This document shows positions 53,665-62,054 of a stretch of DNA of 64,000 bases, one piece after another. Under the pieces are notes generated by a model, which saw nothing but the letters and a program-made list of their open reading frames with translations, made no database searches and was not told the origin of the DNA. Source of the DNA: JAPOXR01 sp965199765 (GTDB lineage Bacteria; Pseudomonadota; Alphaproteobacteria; Rhodobacterales; Rhodobacteraceae); contig CBDATC010000002.1 in NCBI GenBank assembly GCA_965199765.1, forward strand, positions 310,001-374,000. Reading direction: 5' to 3'. A program made the position numbers and the translations under genes. Each line of letters begins with the position of its first letter. The stretch's first letter is position 1.

Positions 53665-56079
53665 ATGCGGATTCGTGGCCACTTGCTTGCGCTGAAGTCA
53701 ATCTTCAGAGCATTAAGCGTCTTTATCGTGCTATCGGTTGTATTGACGACCGCTGGCACACACGCGGCTGACGCGCAAACGTACAGCTACAACGAAATTG
53801 TCGTTGAAGGGAATGCTAGAATCGACGCGGCGAGCATTCTGAGATTTGCCGAATTACCGGCCTCGGGGTCGGTATCAGCGGCTGAAATCAATTCTGCTTA
53901 TCGACGTATCGCAGATACCTCGTTGTTCGAAAATCTGGAAATCATACCAGAAGGCAACCGTCTGTTTATTTCAGTCGTCGAATACCCGATTATCAACGAA
54001 ATTTCGATAGAGGGCAACAGACGCATAACTGACCAAGTTTTGCAAACTGCTGTGAAGTCGACCGTCCGGCGGGTGTATGTGCCATCGCAAGCCGAAGAGG
54101 ATGCAGCCGCCATTGCCGAAATTTACCGTGTGCAGGGGCGGTTCGCAGCCATCGTCACTCCGAAAATAATACGTCGAACCGATAATCGCGTTGATTTGGT
54201 TTTCGAGGTGGTTGAAGGCCGGGTCATTGAAACCGAAAGAATCAGCTTCGTAGGAAACCGCGAATTTTCCGGCTTCCGTCTGCGCCGTGAACTGGCATCG
54301 AAGCAGGCAGGTCTGCTTAGGCCATTCGTGAAGACCGACACCTATGTGTCCGAGAGAATTGAGCAGGACAGAGAGGAGTTAACCAACTTCTATTTCAACC
54401 GAGGCTATGTGGATTTTGAAATTCTTTCTGTTTCCGCCGAGATAGCAGCGGAAAGGGATGCATTCTTCGTAACCTTCACTGTGCGGGAAGGCCAACAGTA
54501 CCGGTATGGCGAGATCACCGCTTCAACAGAAATCGAGGGGGTCGACACTCCGGAATATCTCCGCGAATTCCGTGGAAAATCCGGGGATATCTATTCGCCG
54601 AAATTCATCGACGACGCCATAGAGCGAATGGAGCATTTGGCGTCTAGTCGAAACGAGCAATTCGTGTTTGTCGAACCACAATTCAAGCGCAATATCGAAA
54701 CACAGACGCTAGATGTGAATTTTCGAATCTACCGCGGTCCGCGGAATTTTATTGAGCGAATCGATATCACCGGCAACACAACCACCTACGACCGGGTGAT
54801 CCGGCGCGAGTTCAGGGTCGCTGAAGGAGATCCGTTCAACCCCCGGGAAATTTCTGAAGCCACAGACCGCATCAGGGCATTGCAGTTCTTCAGTTCGGTC
54901 ACCGTCGACACCGAGCCGGGATCAACACCGGATCAAGCGGTTGTCAAAGTGAATGTGGAAGAAAGTCCCACCGGTGCATTGAGTTTTGGCGCAACATGGG
55001 CACAGGATGCGGGATTTGCTGGCAAGGTATCGCTTTCTGAACGCAATCTGCTCGGACGCGGCCAATTGCTGTCTTTTGCATTGGAGACCGGTAAGAATGC
55101 TTCCTATACACTGACTTTCGTCGAACCTCGTTTTCTGGACCGCGATGTCTCGCTTCAGCTCCGGACTTCGCTCTTGACAACCCGTGGTCTTGGTAATCGG
55201 TTTACAACCGAACAATGGCTGCTAACAGGTGCCGTCGGTTTTCCGATTTCAGAAACCGGACGGCTGACGCTTGGTGTTGGCTATAACACATTCGAGTTTG
55301 ATCGGTTTTTCTCCCTTTCCCATATCCTCGCGCAAGACTTCGAAAGAGGAAAGGGTGATCGGGTCTTTTTGGATTACCTGCTGGATTTTGACACGCGCCG
55401 CGCCGGGTTTGACACTGTCAACGGTTATAAGGTTTCATTGTCTCAATCTTTTGCTTTCGGTCTTGATGACGATACGAAAGTCATTACGACCAACGTGTCA
55501 TTCGGAGCGCAGCGCGCTTTGTTTAATGAATTGGTCACCGTTACCGGCGTTCTTGAGGGCGGTGTTGTTCATGACCTTGACGACCGAACTCGCATTCGTG
55601 ACCGAGTGCGGGCAAATTCCAATCTGATTCGAGGATTTGAAAGCAATGGCATCGGTCCACGGGACTTCATCGTCAGCGAAATTATGAAAAATGAAATCGT
55701 CCGATTGTACACAGATCCTCTTGGCGGCAATTACTTTGCAGCATTACGATTGGAGAGCCGGTTTCCGATTGGTTTGCCAGAAGAAATCGGAATAGAAGGC
55801 GGTGTTTTCTTTGACGCTGGTTCGGTCTGGGGATTGGATGAAGTAGAGTGCTCTAACCATGGGTTCCCAACGGATTCTGAGCAGTATCTTTTGAATCAAG
55901 ACAAGGCGCGTGACGCCTGTGTGGTTGATGATGGATTCAATCTCCGAACAACGGTAGGCATATCCATGTTTTGGGATACCTTTTTGGGACCGCTTCGGAT
56001 GAATCTGTCACGTCCAGTGCGTTTTGAAAGTTACGACAGGACGCAGACATTTGATCTTACGGTTGCGACACAGTTTTAA
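53665..56079 (+). CDS. bamA: Outer membrane protein assembly factor BamA
   Basis: BamA folds and inserts beta-barrel proteins into the outer membrane. The 804 residues begin with a signal peptide (cleavage near HAADA, residue 35). Five POTRA domains follow up to about 430 and then the 16-strand barrel. NLIRGFESNGIGPRD near 650-664 holds the conserved RGF loop, and the protein ends in Phe (TVATQF), the outer-membrane targeting signal. The ATG at 53665 follows GGAAGGGA; a TTG at 53653 is in frame. Confidence 0.96.
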   Translation: MRIRGHLLALKSIFRALSVFIVLSVVLTTAGTHAADAQTYSYNEIVVEGNARIDAASILRFAELPASGSVSAAEINSAYRRIADTSLFENLEIIPEGNRLFISVVEYPIINEISIEGNRRITDQVLQTAVKSTVRRVYVPSQAEEDAAAIAEIYRVQGRFAAIVTPKIIRRTDNRVDLVFEVVEGRVIETERISFVGNREFSGFRLRRELASKQAGLLRPFVKTDTYVSERIEQDREELTNFYFNRGYVDFEILSVSAEIAAERDAFFVTFTVREGQQYRYGEITASTEIEGVDTPEYLREFRGKSGDIYSPKFIDDAIERMEHLASSRNEQFVFVEPQFKRNIETQTLDVNFRIYRGPRNFIERIDITGNTTTYDRVIRREFRVAEGDPFNPREISEATDRIRALQFFSSVTVDTEPGSTPDQAVVKVNVEESPTGALSFGATWAQDAGFAGKVSLSERNLLGRGQLLSFALETGKNASYTLTFVEPRFLDRDVSLQLRTSLLTTRGLGNRFTTEQWLLTGAVGFPISETGRLTLGVGYNTFEFDRFFSLSHILAQDFERGKGDRVFLDYLLDFDTRRAGFDTVNGYKVSLSQSFAFGLDDDTKVITTNVSFGAQRALFNELVTVTGVLEGGVVHDLDDRTRIRDRVRANSNLIRGFESNGIGPRDFIVSEIMKNEIVRLYTDPLGGNYFAALRLESRFPIGLPEEIGIEGGVFFDAGSVWGLDEVECSNHGFPTDSEQYLLNQDKARDACVVDDGFNLRTTVGISMFWDTFLGPLRMNLSRPVRFESYDRTQTFDLTVATQF

Positions 56080-56734
56080 GGCACTCATCGCATCGATAGT
56101 GCTGGCATTTTCTATTGCCGGGCCTCTATCCGCGCAGGACCGCGAAGAAGTGGGCATCTTCAGCGGTTCGAACCTGCGTGGTGCAGTTTCAAGCAAAGGA
56201 CATTTTGCGATTGTCGACATCAAAAGAATTATTCAAGAGTCTAAACAAGGCTTAGAGATCCGCTTGCAAACCGAAACAGCGTTCAATGAATTGCAGATTG
56301 AAACCGATTGCTACGATGATCTGTCTTTATTGGAAGAGAATCGTCTGTCGGTAGAAAAGGCCAAACTGACCCTAATCGATTTTGACGTCAGGAGATCGGA
56401 GTTCAATAAAAAAATCAATGAACGCCGCGACAGTCAGGACGGCAAGGGGAAGAAGATCGAGAATTGGAAACGGCTCCAACAAGAAGAACTGATTGCGTTG
56501 ATTGGAGCGGCCAGCGAAATACTGGCGAAGAAGTATGGTTTGGGAATCATCGTACATTCCGATTATGTGATTTGGGCAGATAAAACCTTTGATATTTCAT
56601 CCCAAATTGTTGATCAGGTTAACGCAATAGAGCGCAGCCAAAGCATTCAGAGCGCAGTGGAGTTTGCGGAGATATCAGTCGATGACTGCCAGATGGAATT
56701 GAATGACGCGCGCTTGGGACAGGATATTGAATGA
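56024..56734 (+). CDS. Periplasmic chaperone of the Skp/OmpH family
   Basis: It probably carries unfolded outer-membrane proteins to BamA. The 236 residues have a signal peptide (IASIVLAFSIAGPLSAQ near 22-38) and then the Skp core starting FAIVDIKRIIQESKQG near 60-75, with a helical middle part (90-160) and IIVHSDYVIWADKTFDIS near 182-199. The longest frame starts with TTG at 56024 inside bamA; TTG codons at 56051 and 56063 would still keep the signal peptide. It overlaps bamA, and fabZ overlaps its stop. Confidence 0.85.
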   Translation: MKVTTGRRHLILRLRHSFKALIASIVLAFSIAGPLSAQDREEVGIFSGSNLRGAVSSKGHFAIVDIKRIIQESKQGLEIRLQTETAFNELQIETDCYDDLSLLEENRLSVEKAKLTLIDFDVRRSEFNKKINERRDSQDGKGKKIENWKRLQQEELIALIGAASEILAKKYGLGIIVHSDYVIWADKTFDISSQIVDQVNAIERSQSIQSAVEFAEISVDDCQMELNDARLGQDIE

Positions 56735-57201
56735 ACCAAGAATCAGAAACAAGCAGCGTAGACTTAGACCACGGGATGATCCTGCGGATGATCCCGCACC
56801 GCTATCCTTTTCTGATGGTGGACAAAGTAACCCGTGTTTTATCCGGCGAGAGTGCCGTTGGAATCAAAAATGTGACCATCAATGAGCCGCACTTTCTAGG
56901 ACATTTTCCTGGCAATCCGGTCATGCCCGGCGTCGCAATTGTTGAAGCGATGGCGCAAACGGCAGCGGTTTTGGTCAATTATACTTTGGATATGATCGAC
57001 CGGAAAATCGGAATTTATCTGTTGGCGGTTGACAACGCGCGTTTTCGGCGCATGGTTGTGCCAGGCGATGTGTTGGAATTGCATGTCGCCGTCCAGCGCA
57101 GCCGGGGCAAGGTTTGGAAATTCCGGGGTGAGGGGAGGGTTGGCAGTCGGTTAGCCGCAGAAGCCTCCATTACCGCACTTTGGGAATCAAAAGATAACTA
57201 A
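56731..57201 (+). CDS. fabZ: 3-hydroxyacyl-ACP dehydratase FabZ
   Basis: FabZ removes water from 3-hydroxyacyl-ACP in fatty-acid synthesis and balances acyl chains against lipid A synthesis. The 156 residues form one hotdog domain: MIPHRYPFLMVDKV near 20-33, the catalytic His in FLGHFPGNPVMPGV near 55-68 and the Glu in EAMAQTAAVL near 71-80. The ATG overlaps the stop of the Skp gene. Confidence 0.97.
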   Translation: MNQESETSSVDLDHGMILRMIPHRYPFLMVDKVTRVLSGESAVGIKNVTINEPHFLGHFPGNPVMPGVAIVEAMAQTAAVLVNYTLDMIDRKIGIYLLAVDNARFRRMVVPGDVLELHVAVQRSRGKVWKFRGEGRVGSRLAAEASITALWESKDN

Positions 57202-57212
57202 CTCTAAAGTCC

Positions 57213-58040
57213 ATGGCCATTTCACCAACGGCACAAATTCATCCGACGGCAGTGATTGAAGATGGCGCCCGCATCGGCGGCAGTTGCCAGATCGGTCCCT
57301 ACAGCTTGATCGGTTCCAACGTAACGCTTCGACAAGGTGTGACAATCAAATCGCATGCAGTGGTTACCGGGCAGACTGAAATCGGCGAAGACTCAACTGT
57401 TTTTTCATTCGCCTGCGTTGGAGAAATTCCGCAGGATCTCAAATTCAAAGGCGAAGAAACCGAACTGCGGATCGGTAAGCGCAACCGTATACGAGAAGGC
57501 GCAACCCTCAATCGCGGGACACGCGGGGGAGGCGGACTGACTCTGGTCGGAGACGATTGCCTGTTCATGACAGGAGCGCATGTCGGCCACGACTGCCGAG
57601 TCGGGGATCGAGTCGTGATGGCAAACCAAGCGGCATTGGGAGGTCACTGTGTCATTGGCAGCGATGTGATCATCGGCGGTCTATCAGGAATCCATCAATT
57701 CGTCAGGGTGGGAAATGGGGCAATTATCGGCGCGGTTTGCATAGTTCGTCATGATGTGATCCCGCATGGGCAAGTGCAGGGACCTGGATCTCAGCTGCAC
57801 GGATTAAACCTGATCGGCTTGCGACGGCGCAATGAAGATAGAACCGCGATTGCTGATCTGCAGGCGGCCTATCGACAACTAGCGGAGTCAAATCAGCCGT
57901 TCGCAGACGCTGTTTATTCGATTGGATCTAACGGATTGCGCAGCACGCTGATTGACGATTTGGTAACGTTTGTGAATGCAGGCGCATCCCGTTCGTATTT
58001 GCTGCCCACCACAAGGAACGGCCAGAAGGATGGCAGCTGA
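57213..58040 (+). CDS. lpxA: UDP-N-acetylglucosamine acyltransferase
   Basis: LpxA adds the first 3-hydroxyacyl chain to UDP-GlcNAc, the first step of lipid A synthesis. The 275 residues are a left-handed beta-helix of hexapeptide repeats to about 190 and a helical tail. IHPTAVIEDGARIG near 9-22, GAHVGHDCRVGDRVVMANQ near 120-138 with the catalytic His, and GLNLIGLRRR near 200 are family marks. It starts 11 bases after fabZ. Confidence 0.97.
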   Translation: MAISPTAQIHPTAVIEDGARIGGSCQIGPYSLIGSNVTLRQGVTIKSHAVVTGQTEIGEDSTVFSFACVGEIPQDLKFKGEETELRIGKRNRIREGATLNRGTRGGGGLTLVGDDCLFMTGAHVGHDCRVGDRVVMANQAALGGHCVIGSDVIIGGLSGIHQFVRVGNGAIIGAVCIVRHDVIPHGQVQGPGSQLHGLNLIGLRRRNEDRTAIADLQAAYRQLAESNQPFADAVYSIGSNGLRSTLIDDLVTFVNAGASRSYLLPTTRNGQKDGS

Positions 58041-58866
58041 AAAAACCGTTGTCATTGCCGGCAACGGCTTGCTGCCATCTCTTGTCATCAATCGCCTGCA
58101 GGACCAGAGCACGGCGGTGAGCATCTTGGCACTGCCCGGATTCGACACACAACCGGTCAGCGACAGCGAGTGCCGTGAGCTGAGCCTGGAGAATTTCGCA
58201 GACGATCTTCAGCGACTCAAAGATCAACAATATTCGCGTGTTGTGTTTGCCGGCAGTGTCATGCGGCCAAAGCAGACGATGGGTGGGGGTCGATCCGCAT
58301 GCGCGGTTGGCAGCCGATTCAACATTCTCGGAGGCGACGACCAAGTCTTGCGTTCGATCGTGGAGTTCGTTGAATCACTGGGTTTTGAGGTCATTGGCCC
58401 GCATCAAATCGTGCCGGAATTGTTAGCGGCGCCAGGCATACTGACGAATCATTCCCCGTCACCGGAAGACCGACTCGATACGATGCGGGCCGCGGAACTT
58501 GTCCATGCTCTGGGGAAGGCTGATGCGGGACAAGCAGCGGTTGTTGTCTGTCGGTTGTGTGTTGCGCTGGAGACCGTTTCCGGCACAGACCGAATGCTTG
58601 AATTCGCGGCGCAATCCATCGATGCGGTCAATCCAAAACCCGGTTCTGTCAGCGGCGTTCTCTACAAAGCGCCCAAACCAAATCAGGATCTACGCGTTGA
58701 TATGCCGGTGATCGGATTGGAAACCGTGCGGTTGGCGAATGAAGCGGGACTTGCTGGAATCGCTGTCGAAGCGGGTGGAGTGCTCATATTGGAACCGCAC
58801 AAAACGATTGCGGAAGCTGACAAAGTTGGGCTTTTTGTTTGGGCGAGGCCTCCGAAACATCAATGA
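58030..58866 (+). CDS. lpxI: UDP-2,3-diacylglucosamine pyrophosphatase LpxI
   Basis: LpxI (DUF1009) makes lipid X from UDP-diacylglucosamine in bacteria that lack LpxH, as in Caulobacter. The 278 residues include VVIAGNGLLPSLVINRL near 8-24, FAGSVMRPKQ near 74-83, EDRLDTMRAAELVHALGKAD near 146-165 and a C-terminal GLAGIAVEAGGVLILE near 242-257. The ATG at 58030 overlaps the lpxA end by 11 bases. The stop overlaps lpxB (ATGA), giving the order lpxA-lpxI-lpxB. Confidence 0.93.
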   Translation: MAAEKTVVIAGNGLLPSLVINRLQDQSTAVSILALPGFDTQPVSDSECRELSLENFADDLQRLKDQQYSRVVFAGSVMRPKQTMGGGRSACAVGSRFNILGGDDQVLRSIVEFVESLGFEVIGPHQIVPELLAAPGILTNHSPSPEDRLDTMRAAELVHALGKADAGQAAVVVCRLCVALETVSGTDRMLEFAAQSIDAVNPKPGSVSGVLYKAPKPNQDLRVDMPVIGLETVRLANEAGLAGIAVEAGGVLILEPHKTIAEADKVGLFVWARPPKHQ

Positions 58867-60050
58867 CCAGCCGTTTCTTTCTGTTGGCCGGTGAAGAATC
58901 TGGAGACCAGCTTGGCGCAGCGCTGATGTCCGGCCTGCAGACGGTATGCGATACACCGCAATTCTGCGGAGTTGGCGGGCCAGCAATGCAACAACGCGGT
59001 TTGGATTCTCTCTTTGACTATTCCGAACTCTCGGTTACTGGCCTGGCCGAGGTGTTGCCGCGACTGCCGAGCCTTCTCGCCCGCATTCGCGAGACTGTTG
59101 ACGCTGTGGTTGAACAAAGACCAACGGTGCTGATAACGATTGACAGCCCCGACTTCACAATGCGCGTTGCCCGGCAGGTCAGATCCACTCTTCCCGAATC
59201 AACCATTATTCATTTCGTTTCACCGACAATTTGGGCGTGGCGGCCACGGCGCGCCAAAATGCTGCGCGAGGTTTTTGACCACATTCTCGTCCTATTCCCT
59301 TTTGAACCAGATGTTTTGGCGGAGGCGGGGATAAAATCAACTTTTGTTGGACATCCTGCCGCGTTTGCCTGTCAACCGACCGCGGACGAAGCCAAGTTGC
59401 TGCGAAGGGACTTGGAAATCGGAATGGATGAGCCGATTCTCACGGTTCTACCCGGTTCCAGAACCAACGAAGTCAAAAGACTTTGCCCGGTCTTTGGCGA
59501 TGTGATTGCCCGTTTCCAGCAGCAGAACCCGAATTATTGTGTTGTTGTTCTTGCTGCAGATTCGGTCAAAGACCTTGTTCAATCCATCTGTCGGAATTGG
59601 TGCGCCGATGTTCAAATCGTTAGCCGCCAAAACTCCGGCTCACTCGATTCGGAGCGCCTGAAATTTGTATTGTTTTCTGAATCCAATCTGGCCTTAGCTG
59701 CTTCTGGGACTGTAACGCTGGAACTTGCGGCAATGGAAACGCCAATGGTTGTCGCCTATGATGTCCACTTGATGTCCCGTCTGATCCTTGGCAGACTGCT
59801 TCGCATCGAAACGGTTACACTTGTTAATCTCGTGTCGCAGTCCAAAGCAGTGCCGGAATTGCTCGGAAAGGAATGTCGCCCGGAGCTGATATACGCCCAG
59901 CTGCAGCGGTTGCAGGACAATCAGGCGGAGCGAGAGCAGCAACTGACAATGTGCCGCAAGGCTACGGAGCTTCTGCGCAGTGGAGTCGACCAACCCGGAA
60001 TCACCGCAGCGAAGGCAGTCCTTGAGACGCTGCGATTCAATTCAAAGTAA
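58863..60050 (+). CDS. lpxB: Lipid-A-disaccharide synthase
   Basis: LpxB joins lipid X and UDP-diacylglucosamine into the lipid A disaccharide. The 395 residues form a GT-B glycosyltransferase: LLAGEESGDQLGAALM near 7-22, YYSxxx-type FVSPTIWAWRPRRAKML near 119-135, VLPGSRTNEVKR near 197-208 and AASGTVTLELAAMETPMVVA near 279-298. The ATG at 58863 overlaps the lpxI stop. A small conserved gene follows after nine bases. Confidence 0.96.
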   Translation: MTSRFFLLAGEESGDQLGAALMSGLQTVCDTPQFCGVGGPAMQQRGLDSLFDYSELSVTGLAEVLPRLPSLLARIRETVDAVVEQRPTVLITIDSPDFTMRVARQVRSTLPESTIIHFVSPTIWAWRPRRAKMLREVFDHILVLFPFEPDVLAEAGIKSTFVGHPAAFACQPTADEAKLLRRDLEIGMDEPILTVLPGSRTNEVKRLCPVFGDVIARFQQQNPNYCVVVLAADSVKDLVQSICRNWCADVQIVSRQNSGSLDSERLKFVLFSESNLALAASGTVTLELAAMETPMVVAYDVHLMSRLILGRLLRIETVTLVNLVSQSKAVPELLGKECRPELIYAQLQRLQDNQAEREQQLTMCRKATELLRSGVDQPGITAAKAVLETLRFNSK

Positions 60051-60059
60051 GACGCCCAA

Positions 60060-60398
60060 ATGAAAAAAATATCACGTATGGATAACTGCGCCGGGACAAA
60101 AAAAGCGGACCATGCCCGAAAAGTCACTAAACACGAGGCCGACCCGCGCGGCCTCATTTTCGAGGCCTATCATATCGATGGCATCGCAAGCGAAGACTGC
60201 CGCGCGATTTTTTTTGATTGGGCGCTTGGAACGAACGATGACGCCGACCTGCCGACCTTGGCTCTCAATTTGCTTACTCACTACGCGCCGATTTTTCCGA
60301 ACCATCCAATGACTGCGGTGCTCTCGGAGTGTCAGCGCAAGCCTTCCGGTCCACGTTGGAGTCGGCGGCGGCGTCAGCGATCCAAGAGAGAAACATAG
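60060..60398 (+). CDS. Small conserved alphaproteobacterial protein, unknown function
   Basis: A 112-residue protein. The core DPRGLIFEAYHIDGIASEDC and the following AIFFDWALG, plus LLTHYAPIFPNHPMTAVLSE near 69-88, match my memory of a small conserved family encoded next to gltA in Rhodobacterales. The pattern GI-x3-(D/E)CR-x-IF-x-DWA is characteristic. The tail is basic (RWSRRRRQRSKR). The ATG at 60060 lies nine bases after lpxB; 60078 is the alternative. Its last 25 bases overlap the end of gltA on the other strand. Function unknown. Confidence 0.72.
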   Translation: MKKISRMDNCAGTKKADHARKVTKHEADPRGLIFEAYHIDGIASEDCRAIFFDWALGTNDDADLPTLALNLLTHYAPIFPNHPMTAVLSECQRKPSGPRWSRRRRQRSKRET

Positions 60399-61666
60399 TC
60401 GCGCGGACGGTGTCCAACATACATTTGGCGCGGCCTGCCGATTTTCATGGATGGGTCGGCAATCATTTCTTTCCATTGCGAAATCCAGCCAACCGTACGG
60501 GAAAGCGCAAAGATCGGTGTGAACATTGCAGTCGGAAATCCAATCGCATCAAGGATGATTCCAGAATAGAAATCCACGTTTGGATAGAGACGGCGGGTTT
60601 GAAAGTACTCGTCCTCAAGGGCGATGCGCTCAAGCTCCTGCGCCACCTGCAGAGTCGGTCTTGACTCGGTGTCGACGACACTCAGTATTTCGTCCGCCGA
60701 CTCTTTCATAATGCGAGCCCTTGGGTCAAAGTTCTTGTAAATTCGGTGTCCAAAACCCATCAGCCGGAAATTGTCGTCCGGGTCTTTAGCCCGCTTAATG
60801 AATTCCGGTATTCTGTCAGGAGATCCGATCTCGCGCAGCATCAGCAGACAGGCTTCATTGGCGCCACCATGCGCAGGACCCCAAAGACAGGCGATTCCAG
60901 CGGCAATACAGGCAAACGGATTCGCACCGGATGAACCGGCCAACCTTACGGTAGAGGTCGACGCATTCTGTTCATGATCTGCATGAAGTATGAAAATCCG
61001 ATCCAAGGCTCTGCTGAGAGCCTTCGGCGCTTTGTACCTTTCAGCTGGCACTTTGAAGCACATGCGCAGGAAATTCGCGGCGTATCCCAAGTCATTCTTT
61101 GGATAAATGAACGGCTGTCCGATCGAGTATTTGTATGCCATCGCGACAATCGTCGGCAGCTTCGCGATCATCCGAATCGAGGCGATTTCCCGCTGCAGGG
61201 GATCCGAAATATCGATCGAATCATGATAAAAGGCAGACATTGCCCCCATAACTCCGGTGATGATCGCCATCGGATGGGCATCTCTTCTAAATCCCCGATA
61301 GAAATAGTTCATCTGGTCATGCACCATGGTGTGATGGGTTACACGGTAGCTAAAATCATCCATCTGTGAACGATCTGGAAGTTCTCCGTACAGAAGCAAG
61401 TAACAGACCTCGAGAAATGAAGAGCTCTCGGCCAATTCCGGAACCGGGTAACCCCGATAAAGGAGCTTGCCCGCTTCGCCATCGATGAATGTGATTTTGG
61501 ACTCGCACGACGCTGTCGAAGTAAATCCAGGATCAAAGGTAAAGAAACCAGTGTCGCGATAAAGTGCGCGGATATCGATCACATCGGGCCCGCAGGAGGG
61601 AGAATAAATCGGCATAGAATAGGTATTGTCGCCGATCGTCAGCGTGGCATCTCTTTTTGATTCCAA
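60374..61666 (-). CDS. gltA: Citrate synthase (type II)
   Basis: It condenses acetyl-CoA and oxaloacetate at the entry of the TCA cycle. The 430 residues match the hexameric Gram-negative type. LHADHEQNASTSTVRLAGSS near 228-247 holds an active-site His, and LWGPAHGGANEACLLML near 261-277 and MGFGHRIYKNFDPRA near 304-318 hold the others, with the Asp in PNVDFYSG near 363. The start is TTG at 61666 with AGGGG about seven bases upstream. It converges with the small gene at 60060. Confidence 0.97.
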   Translation of the reverse strand: MESKRDATLTIGDNTYSMPIYSPSCGPDVIDIRALYRDTGFFTFDPGFTSTASCESKITFIDGEAGKLLYRGYPVPELAESSSFLEVCYLLLYGELPDRSQMDDFSYRVTHHTMVHDQMNYFYRGFRRDAHPMAIITGVMGAMSAFYHDSIDISDPLQREIASIRMIAKLPTIVAMAYKYSIGQPFIYPKNDLGYAANFLRMCFKVPAERYKAPKALSRALDRIFILHADHEQNASTSTVRLAGSSGANPFACIAAGIACLWGPAHGGANEACLLMLREIGSPDRIPEFIKRAKDPDDNFRLMGFGHRIYKNFDPRARIMKESADEILSVVDTESRPTLQVAQELERIALEDEYFQTRRLYPNVDFYSGIILDAIGFPTAMFTPIFALSRTVGWISQWKEMIADPSMKIGRPRQMYVGHRPRDYVSLLDR

Positions 61667-62054
61667 CTTTTATCCCCTTTCAAAGTCTTTGCAGGAAACG
61701 CCTGATACGTAGTTTTGTTGCCTGCCTCTGCAGCGTCCGCAGGGGTGCCATCACGTTACGAACAGCGGATGTTCGCATCACAGAATGCAGCCATGGGGAC
61801 AAAGCATTACTTATTCTTTAGCTGGATAAAGTGCAACGACAACAAAGCAAATGGGGGTCGGCATCTCGCCCGGTCCGCCAATTGATCAAGAAAGGAGTTT
61901 TAATTCCAAAGCTGGATTCAATCCGAATGAAGCAAAGACCGAATTCAGACCGATGAACAGGTTTGCTTTTTGGAAACCGAAGCAGGCAAAGTTCAATACT
62001 GTTAGCGAAGTCGCGCAATGAACTTGGCAAACCGCGAATGCCGCTTTGAGTGAG
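61667..62054. other. Intergenic region, gltX / gltA
   Basis: This 388-base gap holds the probable gltA promoter and a leader of about 135 bases. In the leader, CGAACA (61759-61764) and TGTTCG (61770-61775) can form a six-base stem with a five-base loop. 61840-62054 shows no gene, and no T-run terminator for gltX is evident. Confidence 0.5.
61808..61836 (-). promoter_or_regulatory. Probable gltA promoter
   Basis: On the minus strand TTGCAC (61836-61831) and TAAGTA (61813-61808) are 17 bases apart. The match to the sigma-70 consensus is moderate. It would give a 5' leader of about 135 bases before the TTG start of gltA. Confidence 0.35.

Noticed and set aside
61760..61774. GAAC-N7-GTTC in the gltA leader as a LexA box
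   Set aside because: Alphaproteobacterial LexA uses direct repeats GTTC-N7-GTTC; this inverted form is better read as a small RNA hairpin, and gltA is not an SOS gene.
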